NCBI RefSeq assembly: GCF_022406875.1
Contig: NZ_CP023018.1
Span: forward strand, 1,375,914 to 1,439,913
Origin: Ectothiorhodosinus mongolicus
Lineage (GTDB): Bacteria > Pseudomonadota > Gammaproteobacteria > Ectothiorhodospirales > Ectothiorhodospiraceae
Length of the DNA stretch: 64,000 bases
Direction: 5' to 3'
Every line of letters starts with the position of its first letter. Position 1 is the first letter of the stretch. Under the pieces are notes generated by a model. That model was not told the origin of the DNA and did not search any database. It worked only from the letters and a program-made list of their open reading frames with translations. Position numbers and translations under genes: made by a program. Of this stretch, positions 52,598-62,331 are shown one piece after another.

Positions 52598-53200
52598 ATG
52601 AAAGATTTCTGGGACATCCGCTATGCCGGGCCGGACTATGTGTATGGCACGGCGCCCAATGCGTATTTAAGAGCGCATCATGCCTTGTATCGTCCAGGCC
52701 AAAAGGTTCTGTCGGTGGCCGATGGTGAGGGCCGTAACGGCGTGTGGTTGGCGTCTCGGGGTTTAGATGTCACCTCCGTAGATTATTCCGAACATGCCTT
52801 GGCCAAGGCGCAGTCGCTGGCCCAGTTGCAAGGCGTTACGATCGAGACGGTGCTCGCCGATGTCTGTCAGTGGCAGTGGCCGCAGGCGGCCTATGATCAC
52901 GTCGTGGCGATCTACCTGCATGTGCCACCCGAGCAGCGCCCGCGTCTGCATCGCGGCCTGATTGATGCCTTAAAACCCGGGGGAACGCTGCTGCTTGAAG
53001 CCTTCGGTCCTGAACAGTTGGATTACGACAGTGGCGGTCCGGACGATCTGGATATGCTCTACAGCGGCGTCATGTTGCGCGAAGATTTTGCCGATGCAGA
53101 AATCATGGAGCTGGCGGAATTGGTGGTCGAATTAGACGAAGGCCCGGGCCATCAGGGTTTGGGTGCAGTCACTCGCGCGCTGATTCGCCGTCCAGAATAA
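52598..53200 (+). CDS. Class I SAM-dependent methyltransferase (TehB-like)
   Basis: 200 aa. FWDIRYAGPDYVYGTAPNAYL at the N-terminus and VLSVADGEGRNGVWLASRGLDVTSVDYSE, the SAM-binding motif I with the acidic residue of motif II, match a group often annotated as tellurite-resistance TehB-like or thiopurine-type methyltransferases. KPGGTLLLEAFGPEQL is the post-motif. Substrate unknown. It is 10 bp behind the ubiI-like gene and may be in its operon. Confidence 0.83.
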   Translation: MKDFWDIRYAGPDYVYGTAPNAYLRAHHALYRPGQKVLSVADGEGRNGVWLASRGLDVTSVDYSEHALAKAQSLAQLQGVTIETVLADVCQWQWPQAAYDHVVAIYLHVPPEQRPRLHRGLIDALKPGGTLLLEAFGPEQLDYDSGGPDDLDMLYSGVMLREDFADAEIMELAELVVELDEGPGHQGLGAVTRALIRRPE

Positions 53201-53246
53201 AAGGGATTTTGCGCCGGCCGAAAACTGTGTTTATAAAGGACCCCAG

Positions 53247-54341
53247 ATGAGCGATCTGAAGCAAACGACCCTGCATGACTCGCACTGTGCCGCTGGCGCG
53301 CGCATGGTGGAGTTTGGTGGCTGGTCTATGCCTGTGCACTACGGCTCACAAATGGATGAACACCATCAGGTGCGCCGCCATGCTGGGGTATTTGATGTCT
53401 CGCACATGACCGTGGTCGATGTCTCAGGAGCCGGTGCGACTGATTATTTGCGTCGCTTGCTGGCCAATGATGTGGCGCGTTTGCATGATACCGGCCGGGC
53501 CTTATACAGCTGCATGCTGGAGCCGGGCGGGGGTGTGATCGATGATCTGATTGTGTATCGCCTAGGGGCCGATTATCGCTTGGTGGTCAATGCCGCCACG
53601 CGGGATAAAGACTTGGCTTGGATGCAGCAGGTGGCCGAAGACGCCGAGGCGCTGGTCAGCATCGTTGAGCGCGCGGATTTGGGCATGCTGGCTGTACAAG
53701 GGCCCATGGCCAGAGACCTGTGTTTGCCGCTATTACCCGAGGCGCATCGCGATGTTTGTGCTGCGCTTAAGCCGTTTCATGCGGCTGAATGCGGGGATTG
53801 GTTTGTGGCCCGCACTGGCTATACCGGCGAGGATGGTTTTGAGGTGATTCTGCCGGCCAAAGACTGTCCCGCGTTTTGGCAGGCGCTATTGGCCGCGGGG
53901 GTTGCTCCGGCAGGACTTGGCGCCCGCGATACGCTAAGGCTTGAGGCCGGGATGAATTTATACGGCAGCGATATGGACGAAGAGACCACGCCGCTGGAAT
54001 CGGGTTTGGGCTGGACGGTTGCCTGGGAGCCGGAAGACCGAGATTTTATTGGCCGCGCGGCGCTGGAGGCTCAAAAAAAGGCCGGTGTGTCTCGACGCAT
54101 GGTGGGGCTGGTATTAGAAGGTCGCGGCGTACTGCGCAGTCATATGAGTGTGGATGCCGGGGCGGCCGGAACCGGCGAGACGACCAGCGGCAGTTTCTCA
54201 CCGACATTGGGTGTATCGATTGCCCTAGCGCGGGTGCCTGCGGGCTGTGGTGATGAAGTCAGTGTCGATATTCGCGGCAAGGCCGTACCCGCGCGGGTGG
54301 TGAAGCCGCCGTTTGTGCGTCAAGGCAAGTCGTTCATTTGA
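53247..54341 (+). CDS. gcvT: Glycine cleavage system T protein (aminomethyltransferase)
   Basis: Transfers the methylene group from lipoyl-bound aminomethyl to tetrahydrofolate, releasing ammonia. 364 aa. MVEFGGWSMPVHYGSQMDEH, RRHAGVFDVSHM (with the conserved Asp), RTGYTGEDGFEVILP and LGARDTLRLEAGMNLYG are all canonical. AAGGA lies just before the ATG. No glycine riboswitch is visible in the short upstream gap. First gene of gcvT-gcvH-gcvPA-tpx-gcvPB. Confidence 0.96.
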   Translation: MSDLKQTTLHDSHCAAGARMVEFGGWSMPVHYGSQMDEHHQVRRHAGVFDVSHMTVVDVSGAGATDYLRRLLANDVARLHDTGRALYSCMLEPGGGVIDDLIVYRLGADYRLVVNAATRDKDLAWMQQVAEDAEALVSIVERADLGMLAVQGPMARDLCLPLLPEAHRDVCAALKPFHAAECGDWFVARTGYTGEDGFEVILPAKDCPAFWQALLAAGVAPAGLGARDTLRLEAGMNLYGSDMDEETTPLESGLGWTVAWEPEDRDFIGRAALEAQKKAGVSRRMVGLVLEGRGVLRSHMSVDAGAAGTGETTSGSFSPTLGVSIALARVPAGCGDEVSVDIRGKAVPARVVKPPFVRQGKSFI

Positions 54342-54377
54342 AACAATAAACATGAGTGAAGTGAAGGGAGCAAAGTC

Positions 54378-54770
54378 ATGAGTGAAGTGCCCGGTGAACT
54401 GAAATATTGTCAGTCCCACGAGTGGGTCAGAAAAGAGGCGGACGGCAGTCTGACCGTGGGTATTTCTGACCACGCCCAGGCCTTGTTGGGGGATTTGGTG
54501 TTTGTGGAAACCCCGGAAGTGGGCGCCAGCTTTGCCGCCGGTGATGCCTGCGCGGTGGTCGAATCGGTTAAAGCAGCCTCCGATGTCTATGCGCCGGTGG
54601 CCGGCGAAGTGCTGGCGGTCAATGAAGACTTGGCCGATAGCCCTGAAGCCGTGAATAACGAACCCTATGGTGCGGGCTGGATTTTCCGCCTGCAGCCGGC
54701 CGATGCCGCGGCCGTCGATGCGCTGCTGGATGCTGCAACCTACACCGCTCATATCGAATCGGAGGGCTAA
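54378..54770 (+). CDS. gcvH: Glycine cleavage system H protein
   Basis: Lipoyl carrier protein, 130 aa. The lipoylation motif [14 protein letters not shown] has Lys65 as attachment site; [21 protein letters not shown] is the conserved N-terminal part. It shuttles the aminomethyl group between the P, T and L proteins. A nine-codon mini-ORF starting at 54352 repeats the first 12 bases of gcvH and stops at the gcvH ATG. L protein (lpd) is not in the window. Confidence 0.96.
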   Translation: MSEVPGELKYCQSHEWVRKEADGSLTVGISDHAQALLGDLVFVETPEVGASFAAGDACAVVESVKAASDVYAPVAGEVLAVNEDLADSPEAVNNEPYGAGWIFRLQPADAAAVDALLDAATYTAHIESEG

Positions 54771-54774
54771 GCCC

Positions 54775-56127
54775 ATGGCTTTTGTGCCGCACACCGCCTC
54801 GGATGTCAGCCAGATGTTGGCCACCATCGGCGCCGGTAGCATTGATGCTTTGTTCGACGAGATCCCTGCGAATTTGCGGGTGGGGGGCTTGCCGGGCATT
54901 CCGCCGGCGCTCAGCGAAATGCAGATCAGCCGTTTGATGGAGCGGCGTGCGGGTCAAGATGCCATAGAGTTGAATTTCATCGGGGCGGGCGCTTATGAGC
55001 ACCACATCCCCGCAGCCGTCTGGCAAATTGCCACGCGGGGTGAGTTTTATAGCGCGTATACGCCGTATCAGGCCGAGGCCAGCCAAGGTACGCTGCAGCT
55101 GATTTATGAATACCAGACCATGATTTCGGGTCTGACCGGCTTGCCGATTTCCAATGCGTCGTTATATGACGGAGCATCGGCTCTAGCCGAGGCTGTGTTG
55201 ATGGCGGTGCGCGCCAACCGTCGGTCCAAGAGCCGGCGGATTTTGTTGCCGCGCAGTGTTAACCCGCGCTATCGCTCGGTGACCCGCGCCATTGTAGCCA
55301 GTCAAGGTATTGAACTGATTGAGCTGGATTTTGATGCCGCCACCGGTCGCATGGATCCAGCCGCTCTGAAAGCTTATGAGGGCCAGGACATTACGGCGGT
55401 GGTGGTGCCTCAGCCGAATTTCTTTGGTGTGCTGGAGGAGGCGGATGCGCTGACCGACTGGGCTCATGCTCAGGGCGCGCAGGTGATTGCGGTGGTGAAT
55501 CCTGTCTCACTGGCGCTGCTTAAGCCGCCGGGTGAATGGGGTGAGGCCGGTGCCGATATGGTGGTGGGTGATGGCCAGCCGCTGGGCGCGCCGTTGTCTT
55601 CTGGTGGCCCTTATTTTGGATTTATGTGTTGCCGCAAGGAACACGCACGTCAAATGCCAGGGCGTATTGTCGGGCGCACCATCGATGCTGATGGCAAGCC
55701 GGGTTTTGTCTTGACCCTGCAAGCCAGAGAGCAGCATATCCGCCGCTCTAAAGCGACCTCGAATATTTGCACCAACCAGGGTTTGGTGGTCACCGCGGCC
55801 ACCATCCACATGGCGCTATTGGGCCCTGAGGGGCTTGAGCGGGTGGCTGCAAGTTCTATGGCCAATACCCAACAGCTGGCCGAGCGGCTCACAGCGGCCG
55901 GCTTTGAACTGGCCTTTAGCGGTGAGCGCTTCCACGAAGTAGCGATTCGCCTCGGTCAAGATGCGCGCGGCGTTTTGGCGCGTATGGCGGATCATGGCGT
56001 GCTGGGCGGTTATGCCCTAGGCGAGGATTATGCCGGGATGGACGATGTGGTCTTGGTCTGTGCCACGGAAACCAAGACTTCAGAAGATTTGGATACCTAT
56101 GTGAACGCATTACAGGCTTCTGTCTGA
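54775..56127 (+). CDS. gcvPA: Glycine dehydrogenase (decarboxylating) subunit 1
   Basis: N-terminal half of the two-subunit P protein, 450 aa. [19 protein letters not shown] at the start, [42 protein letters not shown] and [10 protein letters not shown] are diagnostic. It forms the heterotetramer with GcvPB for PLP-dependent glycine decarboxylation. The ATG at 54775 has GGAGGG upstream; the longer frame begins inside gcvH. It is separated from gcvPB by the tpx gene. Confidence 0.95.
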   Translation: MAFVPHTASDVSQMLATIGAGSIDALFDEIPANLRVGGLPGIPPALSEMQISRLMERRAGQDAIELNFIGAGAYEHHIPAAVWQIATRGEFYSAYTPYQAEASQGTLQLIYEYQTMISGLTGLPISNASLYDGASALAEAVLMAVRANRRSKSRRILLPRSVNPRYRSVTRAIVASQGIELIELDFDAATGRMDPAALKAYEGQDITAVVVPQPNFFGVLEEADALTDWAHAQGAQVIAVVNPVSLALLKPPGEWGEAGADMVVGDGQPLGAPLSSGGPYFGFMCCRKEHARQMPGRIVGRTIDADGKPGFVLTLQAREQHIRRSKATSNICTNQGLVVTAATIHMALLGPEGLERVAASSMANTQQLAERLTAAGFELAFSGERFHEVAIRLGQDARGVLARMADHGVLGGYALGEDYAGMDDVVLVCATETKTSEDLDTYVNALQASV

Positions 56128-56151
56128 AACTGACACCCAAGGAGATTGAAC

Positions 56152-56652
56152 ATGGCACAAATCACATTGCGCGGTAATCCCATCAATACCTGCGGGGATT
56201 TGCCTGCGGTAGGCAGCAAGGCACCAGATTTTCATTTGGTGAATGCCGATATGCAGGATGTCAGCCTCAAGGATTATGAAGGCAAGAAGAAAATCCTCTA
56301 CATCGTGCCCAGTTTGGATACGCCGGTGTGTGCCACCTCCAGCAAGAAGTTTGATGAGTGGGTGGCCGCCCATGATGATGTCGTGGTGCTGACGGTCTCC
56401 GCTGATTTGCCGTTTGCACAAAAGCGCTTTTGCAGCGCTGAGAATGTCGATCGCGTGCAGATGCTGTCGATGATGCGCTCGCGCAATTTCGCTAAGAATT
56501 ATGGTGTTCTCATTGTTGATGGGCCGCTGGCGGGTATCACCTGCCGCGCCCTGCTGGTGCTGGATGAGAAGAACACCATCGTCCACGCCGAATTGGTTCC
56601 CGAGATCGGTCAGGAACCCGATTATGATGCTGCTTACGCAGCGCTGAACTGA
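56152..56652 (+). CDS. tpx: Thiol peroxidase, atypical 2-Cys peroxiredoxin
   Basis: 166 aa, same length class as E. coli Tpx. The peroxidatic Cys60 lies in [16 protein letters not shown], the resolving Cys94 in [11 protein letters not shown], and the Tpx signature [17 protein letters not shown] follows. It reduces hydroperoxides using thioredoxin. ATG at 56152 is used (AAGGAGATTGAAC upstream); TTG at 56146 is also in frame. It sits between gcvPA and gcvPB with short gaps and is probably co-transcribed with the glycine cleavage genes. Confidence 0.95.
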   Translation: MAQITLRGNPINTCGDLPAVGSKAPDFHLVNADMQDVSLKDYEGKKKILYIVPSLDTPVCATSSKKFDEWVAAHDDVVVLTVSADLPFAQKRFCSAENVDRVQMLSMMRSRNFAKNYGVLIVDGPLAGITCRALLVLDEKNTIVHAELVPEIGQEPDYDAAYAALN

Positions 56653-56663
56653 GGTCGTTTCAG

Positions 56664-58127
56664 ATGCTGATTTTTGAACGCTCACGCCCGGGCCGCCGTG
56701 CCACCTCACAGGCACCGCTCAGCCGCGCTGAAGCTCCCGAACTGCCAGAGCGCTTCCAGCGCCGCAGCGCCGTGCCCCTGCCAGAAGTCTCAGAGCTGGA
56801 CGTCGTGCGTCACTACACGCGGCTATCGCGCAAGAACTTCTCGATTGATACTCATTTTTATCCGCTGGGCAGTTGCACCATGAAGTACAACCCCCGTGCC
56901 TGTAATAGCCTGGCGATGCTGCCGGGTTTTGCGCGCCGCCATCCGCATGCGCCGGAAAGTCATAGCCAGGGGTTCATGGCCTGCATGTATGAACTGCAGG
57001 AAATGCTCATGGAAGTCACCGGCATGAAACGTGTTTCGTTAACGCCGATGGCGGGTGCCCAAGGTGAGTTTGCGGGTGTGGCGATGATTCGTGCCTATCA
57101 TCAGTCGCGCGGCGACACTGGCCGCACCGAGATCATCGTGCCGGATGCTGCGCATGGTACCAATCCCGCCACCGCCACCATGTGCGGTTTCAATGTGCGT
57201 GAGATCCCTACGGATGAGACCGGTGATGTGAATATGGATGCCCTGCGTGAGGCTGTGGGCCCGCAAACCGCCGGTATTATGCTCACTAACCCGTCAACCG
57301 TCGGCGTCTTTGAGCGCCGCATCGCTGAGATCGCTGCGCTGATCCATGAGGCCGGTGGTTTGTTGTATTACGACGGCGCTAACCTCAATGCCATTTTGGG
57401 CAAGGTGCGTCCTGGCGATATGGGTTTTGATGTGATTCACATGAATCTTCATAAAACCTTCTCCACGCCGCATGGCGGGGGAGGGCCGGGTGCCGGTGCG
57501 GTGGGCGTCAGTGAACGACTCAAGCCCTTTGTGCCGCTGCCCATCATCGACAAGAATGGCGAGAACTATTGTTGGCTCACGGAAAAAGACCTGCCGCAAA
57601 GCATCGGTCGCTTGTCGGGGTTTGCCGGTAATGCCGGGGTATTACTCCGGGCGTACGTCTATATGCGCTTGCTGGGCCGTGAGGGCATGCCCCGCGTTGC
57701 CGAATTCTCAACGCTGAATGCCAATTATCTGATGGCGCGCCTGCGCGAGGTAGGTTTTGATTTGGCTTTCCCACAGCGGCGGGCAACGCATGAGTTTATT
57801 ATCACGCTTAAGCGTCAGGCCAAAGAAGATGGGGTGACGGCCATGGATGTGGCCAAGCGCTTGTTGGATTTTGGGTTCCATGCACCCACCACCTATTTCC
57901 CGCTCTTGGTGCCCGAGTGTTTGCTGATCGAGCCGACTGAGACCGAAAGCAAGGAAACCCTAGATGCCTTTGTCGAAGCGATGGCGACGATTCTCGAGGA
58001 GTCGCGCAATGATCCCGAGAAGTTGCGTGGGGCGCCTTACACTTTGCCCAATCGCCGCTTTGACGAAGTGCGTGCGGCTAAAGAGTTGGATGTGGCCTGG
58101 GCAGCTCAGGAAGGCGAAAACGCCTAA
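56664..58127 (+). CDS. gcvPB: Glycine dehydrogenase (decarboxylating) subunit 2
   Basis: C-terminal, PLP-binding half of the P protein, 487 aa. The cofactor lysine is Lys264 in [54 protein letters not shown] and [20 protein letters not shown] are the family landmarks. Last gene of the glycine cleavage cluster; no strong terminator is seen in the 68 bp that follow. Confidence 0.96.
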   Translation: MLIFERSRPGRRATSQAPLSRAEAPELPERFQRRSAVPLPEVSELDVVRHYTRLSRKNFSIDTHFYPLGSCTMKYNPRACNSLAMLPGFARRHPHAPESHSQGFMACMYELQEMLMEVTGMKRVSLTPMAGAQGEFAGVAMIRAYHQSRGDTGRTEIIVPDAAHGTNPATATMCGFNVREIPTDETGDVNMDALREAVGPQTAGIMLTNPSTVGVFERRIAEIAALIHEAGGLLYYDGANLNAILGKVRPGDMGFDVIHMNLHKTFSTPHGGGGPGAGAVGVSERLKPFVPLPIIDKNGENYCWLTEKDLPQSIGRLSGFAGNAGVLLRAYVYMRLLGREGMPRVAEFSTLNANYLMARLREVGFDLAFPQRRATHEFIITLKRQAKEDGVTAMDVAKRLLDFGFHAPTTYFPLLVPECLLIEPTETESKETLDAFVEAMATILEESRNDPEKLRGAPYTLPNRRFDEVRAAKELDVAWAAQEGENA

Positions 58128-58195
58128 AAAACCGGCGACGGAATAACTCGGCTCATGCTAGGCTTTTGCCACCCCAAAAAAGGAAGGAGGCAATA

Positions 58196-58687
58196 ATGAA
58201 AAAAGCACTAATCATCGCCGGGTTGGCTTTAGGTCTGAGTTCGGCGCAGGCCAGCAGCCCGCTTATGAACATGAGCGTCATGACGCTGGATACGGCGACA
58301 CAACTCGCGCAAGCCACCATTGAAGCCTGCCGTGAAGAAGGCGTGAATGTCGCCGTCACCGTCGTCGATCGTGGTGGTAATGTGCAGGTCGTGCTGCGCG
58401 ACACCCTGGCGGTGGATCTGACCCTGGAAATCAGCAAGCAGAAGGCCTACACGGCCATGTCATTCAACATGCCGCTGTCGCAAATGGAAGATCGCTTCAC
58501 CAAGCCCTTCCAAGTCGGTAAGGTCGATGGCATCGTGTTTTCCGCCGGTGGGATTCCGGTGCATGCCGCTGGCCGTATTATCGGTGGGGTGGGCGTGAGT
58601 GGCGCCCCCTCGGGCGCGACCGACGAAGCCTGTGCAGTCAAGGGCCTAGAGTCCATTCAAATGGACCTGGAGATGGCCGGTCCCTAA
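58196..58687 (+). CDS. Secreted GlcG/HbpS-like (DUF336) protein
   Basis: 163 aa. The signal peptide MKKALIIAGLALGLSSAQA is followed by a GlcG/HbpS-type domain with LDTATQLAQATIEACREEGVNVAVTVVDRGGNVQVVLRD, GGIPVHAAGRIIGGVGVSGA and ATDEACAVKGLE. Related proteins bind haem or are linked to glycolate use; the periplasmic form here may bind haem or a cofactor. A strong AAGGAGG precedes the ATG. It overlaps the convergent outer-membrane gene by 4 bp. Confidence 0.85.
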   Translation: MKKALIIAGLALGLSSAQASSPLMNMSVMTLDTATQLAQATIEACREEGVNVAVTVVDRGGNVQVVLRDTLAVDLTLEISKQKAYTAMSFNMPLSQMEDRFTKPFQVGKVDGIVFSAGGIPVHAAGRIIGGVGVSGAPSGATDEACAVKGLESIQMDLEMAGP

Positions 58688-59631
58688 AACCGCATTTGTA
58701 GGTTGGCGTTAAGACCCCAGGCGGTTTGCCGGCTGGGGTCTTCGTCTTTTTGGGGCCAGTAATGACCCACTTGGACCTCGCCAATGACCCAGTCTTTGTA
58801 GACCGGTTGGCGATATCCGGCAATCAGAGCGTATTCTCGAAGGGTGACTTTCTCTCGGGTGTTGCCAAAGGCCAGGGCGTCCAGCCACAGATCTCTGTCG
58901 CGGCCCAGATTTTTGATGGGGCCCGAGGCGGTAATCCAATCCCAACCGTCTTTTTTGCGGCTTACTGTGGTGGAGTTGCGCGAGCGCAGGGCAATGCGAT
59001 CGGTTGCAAGATAGCCCAGATTCACGGTGGTGGTAGCGCCCAAGCCACGGTCCGCATCGACAAAAAAGGTTTCGGCGAAGCTGATGTAGGTCGACTCTGT
59101 GGGCTCCCAAGCCGTCTCATAGCGTGCTTGCGCGTAGACATTGAGGCCGCTGCGAACACCAATGCGAAAGGAGACCTGATCATTTAGGGCTTTACCGATG
59201 CCCCCAAAAAACCGCCGTTGTGAGTCTTCAGCGACGCCGCGAGCGCTTTGTTGTTCGCGCAAACTGTCGGGCCTGTCGGTGATAAAGTCATCTTCGGTCT
59301 CGCGGCCGAAGAACAAGTCGACATTCGGTAAACGGGCGCTGAGGCTAAAACGTAAAGAGGCGTTGCTGCCATCGTCCTCTCGCCAAGAGATGCCTGGAGA
59401 TACGCTACCGCTGACGCGTCCACCCTCATCAAAAGGCTGATCGCCAAACCAGCTATTGACATTGCGGGCCAGCCACAGCGCGCTGCGGCTTAGCTGATCT
59501 TGGGTGGAATCCAGTAGGCTGAGCTCGAGCGCATTCTCGAAGCGGCTCTCCTCTTGAGCGAGCACGGGCAGCGATACCATCGCGGCTAACCCCACAACCC
59601 AAATCCATAGGCGACGTTTTTGACGAATCAC
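58684..59631 (-). CDS. Hypothetical outer-membrane beta-barrel protein
   Basis: 315 aa, not assigned to a family. The N-terminal signal peptide (about 1-25, ending LPVLA) and alternating hydrophobic patterns (VSFRIGVRSGLNVYAQARYE, LREYALIAGYRQPVYKDWVIGEVQVGHYWP) suggest beta-strands, and the last residue is Phe (NLQMRF), as in proteins inserted by the BAM complex. Single gene between a DUF336 gene and znuA. Function unknown. Confidence 0.72.
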   Translation of the reverse strand: MIRQKRRLWIWVVGLAAMVSLPVLAQEESRFENALELSLLDSTQDQLSRSALWLARNVNSWFGDQPFDEGGRVSGSVSPGISWREDDGSNASLRFSLSARLPNVDLFFGRETEDDFITDRPDSLREQQSARGVAEDSQRRFFGGIGKALNDQVSFRIGVRSGLNVYAQARYETAWEPTESTYISFAETFFVDADRGLGATTTVNLGYLATDRIALRSRNSTTVSRKKDGWDWITASGPIKNLGRDRDLWLDALAFGNTREKVTLREYALIAGYRQPVYKDWVIGEVQVGHYWPQKDEDPSRQTAWGLNANLQMRF

Positions 59632-59700
59632 ACAACCCCCTTAAGGGGTTATCATCGGCAAAGCTTTCGTTTTTGGCAAGCTAAAGTCGATCTCTTGGCT

Positions 59701-60675
59701 TTAGTTTGTGAGGCAGGTCACCATGCTTTCGGCGAGGTTTTCCAACAGCCGGAAGTAGCTATCGGGGCTCGTGGGTAACTCGGCGCCCAAAGGATCGAGT
59801 ACGCCGCTGCGCGCAGTGGTTCCCTCGGTCAGGGTGCGCACAATGCGTGGCTCAAACTGCGGTTCGCTAAAGACACAAATCGCATCAGAGCCAACGATAC
59901 GTTGGCGCAATTCGCGCACGCGCTGCGCCCCCGGGGCGCGCGATGGATCTACGGTAATGGAGCCTGCGGGGGTTAAGCCGTAATGGTGTTCAAAGTACTG
60001 GTAGGCATCGTGAAAGACGATGAAGGGGCGGTCACCAATGGCGCTCAGCTGACTGCGCAAAGAGGCATCAAGGGTTTGCAAGCGCTCAAGCAAAGCCTCG
60101 GCGTTGGCGGCATAGCTTGGCGCATTGCTCGGATCGCGCTCGCTCAGTGTATCGCGCGTCTGGCGGACGATGGCAGCGGCATTATCTGGCGATAGCCAGA
60201 TATGCGCATCTTTCTCAACGTGTTGCGCATGGCCGTGGTCATGACCATGATTATGATCGTGCCCGTGGTTGTGGCCATGGTTGTGATCGTCCCCATGCCC
60301 GTGATCGTGCTTGTCCCAAATGCCCCCCTCACGAGTGGGCAGTAAGGTCATACCAGGCGCTTTCATGAGGCTGACTTGGGTGACGCCGCCCGGCACAGAT
60401 TGCAGGGGGCGCTCCATGACAGACTCTAACTCAGGACCCACCCAGATAATCACATCTGCCGCCTGCAAGGCGCGCATATCCGAAGGGCGCAAGGCATAAT
60501 GGTGGGGCGAGGCGCCGGGTGGGATCAAAAGCGTGGGTTCGCCCACGCCTTGCATCACGCCGGAGACCAAATGATGCACCGGGGCAATGCTAACGACAAC
60601 GCGAGGCGCTGACCAAGCCATCACGGGAGCAAGCATGAGCGAGACGAGTGCAGCGACTAATACGAAGCGACGCAT
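59701..60675 (-). CDS. znuA: Zinc ABC transporter substrate-binding protein ZnuA
   Basis: Periplasmic zinc-binding cluster A-I protein, 324 aa. The signal peptide ends MAWSA, then VVVSIAPVHHLVSGV and PGASPHHYALRPSDM provide zinc-ligand histidines. A long His/Asp-rich loop (KHDHGHGDDHNHGHNHGH and onward) is typical of ZnuA and absent from manganese homologues. VFHDAYQYFEHHYGL gives further ligands. The start at 60675 matches the signal peptide; the longer frame would run through the Zur box. Divergent from znuCB. Confidence 0.95.
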   Translation of the reverse strand: MRRFVLVAALVSLMLAPVMAWSAPRVVVSIAPVHHLVSGVMQGVGEPTLLIPPGASPHHYALRPSDMRALQAADVIIWVGPELESVMERPLQSVPGGVTQVSLMKAPGMTLLPTREGGIWDKHDHGHGDDHNHGHNHGHDHNHGHDHGHAQHVEKDAHIWLSPDNAAAIVRQTRDTLSERDPSNAPSYAANAEALLERLQTLDASLRSQLSAIGDRPFIVFHDAYQYFEHHYGLTPAGSITVDPSRAPGAQRVRELRQRIVGSDAICVFSEPQFEPRIVRTLTEGTTARSGVLDPLGAELPTSPDSYFRLLENLAESMVTCLTN

Positions 60676-60707
60676 GATTTTGATCCTGTCGGTAATGATG
60701 AAGATGA

Positions 60708-60730
60708 GCAATGGTATACTATAACGTTTC
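60708..60730. promoter_or_regulatory. Zur-type operator between znuA and znuCB
   Basis: GCAATGGTATACTATAACGTTTC (split as GCAATGGTATAC / TATAACGTTTC) agrees at 19 of 23 positions with the gammaproteobacterial Zur consensus GAAATGTTATA-N-TATAACATTTC. It lies midway between the divergent starts, so zinc-loaded Zur would repress both transcripts. Confidence 0.8.
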
Positions 60731-60756
60731 AGATAGCGCAAGAGAGATTTGGCCGT

Positions 60757-61527
60757 ATGTCGGTTAGCCCGCAAAGCAGTCTTATTGGGGCTCAAGCCAT
60801 GGGCCTTGAGCTGGGTGGGCGCCGCATTCTGGAACAGGTCTCCCTGAGTATTCAGCCTGGGCAAATCACCACCGTGATCGGCCCCAATGGAGCGGGTAAG
60901 ACGTGTTTGTTGCGCGTTCTACTGGGCTTGCAAGCGCCCACTGAAGGCGCCGTCAAGCGGCGTCGCGGGCTACGGATTGGCTACATGCCACAACGCATAC
61001 AAATTGATCCGGTACTGCCGATCACCGTGGCACGCTTCCTGACTTTGGGCGGCGCGGTGCCCAAATCCAGACAGCTGGAAGTCCTGCGCGAGGTAGGGGT
61101 GGGGCACCTGCTGAAACAGCCGGTACAGTCGGTCTCCGGCGGCGAGATGCAACGCGTGCTGCTGGCTAGAGCGCTACTGCGCGAGCCGCAACTACTGGCT
61201 TTGGATGAGCCGGCGCAAGGCCTGGATGTGGCTGGCCAGGGCGAAGTGTTTCAGTTGATTGAGGGGCTGCGCGATCGTTATGGTTGCGGTGTGTTGATGG
61301 TCTCTCATGAGCTGCATTTGGTGATGGCGGCGGCCGACGAAGTCGTCTGTTTGAATCAACATATTTGCTGCACGGGCCGCCCGGATGTGGTGACCCGGGA
61401 TCCTGCCTACCTGCGTTTGTTTGGCCCGACCTTGCCTGAGGGTGTGGCGATTTATACCCACCACCACGATCATCGCCATGATCTGCAGGGCGAGGTGGTC
61501 TGCGAGCATAATCACCACCATGGATGA
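60757..61527 (+). CDS. znuC: Zinc ABC transporter ATP-binding protein ZnuC
   Basis: ATPase subunit, 256 aa. Walker A GPNGAGKT (42-49), signature VSGGEMQRVLLARALL, Walker B LLALDEPAQGLD and the switch His (VSHELHLV) are all present. The C-terminus is rich in histidine (THHHDHRHDLQG, CEHNHHHG), a feature of zinc importers. The start is ATG at 60757. It overlaps znuB by 8 bp. Confidence 0.95.
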   Translation: MSVSPQSSLIGAQAMGLELGGRRILEQVSLSIQPGQITTVIGPNGAGKTCLLRVLLGLQAPTEGAVKRRRGLRIGYMPQRIQIDPVLPITVARFLTLGGAVPKSRQLEVLREVGVGHLLKQPVQSVSGGEMQRVLLARALLREPQLLALDEPAQGLDVAGQGEVFQLIEGLRDRYGCGVLMVSHELHLVMAAADEVVCLNQHICCTGRPDVVTRDPAYLRLFGPTLPEGVAIYTHHHDHRHDLQGEVVCEHNHHHG

Positions 61528-62305
61528 GTTTATTGTTCGCGCTTTGATCGGCGGCTTGATGGTTGCCGCGGTGGCCGGTCCGCTGGGCTCATTCGTGGTC
61601 TGGCGGCGCATGGCTTATTTCGGCGATACGCTGGCGCACTCGGCTTTGCTGGGCGTGGCCCTGGGCTTTCTCATCGGCATTAGCACCAATATCACGGTGA
61701 TTGTGCTGTGCGTGGCATTAGCTTTGTTGTTGGTCTTGCTGCAGGGGCAGCGGCGGTTGGCTTCAGATACGCTGTTGGGGATTTTGGCGCATAGCTCGCT
61801 GTCCTTGGGCTTGGTTGTTTTGTCTTTTATGGAAGGACTGCGCGTTGACCTCTTTGCCTACTTGTTCGGCGATATTCTCGCCGTGACTTGGGGTGATGTG
61901 GGTTGGATGCTGATTGGCGGCTCGGTGGCCCTGGTATTGCTGTTATTGCTTTGGCGCCCGTTATTGGCGCTGACTGTGCATGAGGATTTGGCGCGGGTAG
62001 AGGGACAGCCGGCTCAGTGGATTAGTTTGGGCTTTATGCTGTTGATCGCTTTGGTCATTGCCGTTGCGATGAAAGTGGTGGGGATCTTGCTCATCACCTC
62101 TTTGCTGATTATTCCCGCTGCCACCGCCCGGCGGTTTGCGCGCACGCCCGAACAAATGGGGCTGATCGCGGCGATCTTGGGCATGCTGGCAGTGTTAGGC
62201 GGGATTGGTGGCTCCTTGCATTGGGATACCCCCACGGGACCGTCAATCGTGGTTGCTGCTGCGGCTTTGTTTGCAGCGATCTCGCTGATTCCTCGTCGCG
62301 ATTAA
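61520..62305 (+). CDS. znuB: Zinc ABC transporter permease ZnuB
   Basis: ABC-3 family permease, 261 aa, with about seven to eight hydrophobic helices. FVVWRRMAYFGDTLAHSALLGVALG and LLIIPAATARRFARTPEQM are characteristic. The start at 61520 overlaps the znuC stop; the longer frame from 61421 lies inside znuC. It ends 26 bp before the convergent folA stop. Confidence 0.95.
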   Translation: MDEFIVRALIGGLMVAAVAGPLGSFVVWRRMAYFGDTLAHSALLGVALGFLIGISTNITVIVLCVALALLLVLLQGQRRLASDTLLGILAHSSLSLGLVVLSFMEGLRVDLFAYLFGDILAVTWGDVGWMLIGGSVALVLLLLLWRPLLALTVHEDLARVEGQPAQWISLGFMLLIALVIAVAMKVVGILLITSLLIIPAATARRFARTPEQMGLIAAILGMLAVLGGIGGSLHWDTPTGPSIVVAAAALFAAISLIPRRD

Positions 62306-62331
62306 CCCCATCACAATTCACCCCGACGCGA

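Noticed and set aside
53201-53246. Glycine riboswitch before gcvT
   Set aside because: Only 46 bp are available and no riboswitch core is visible.
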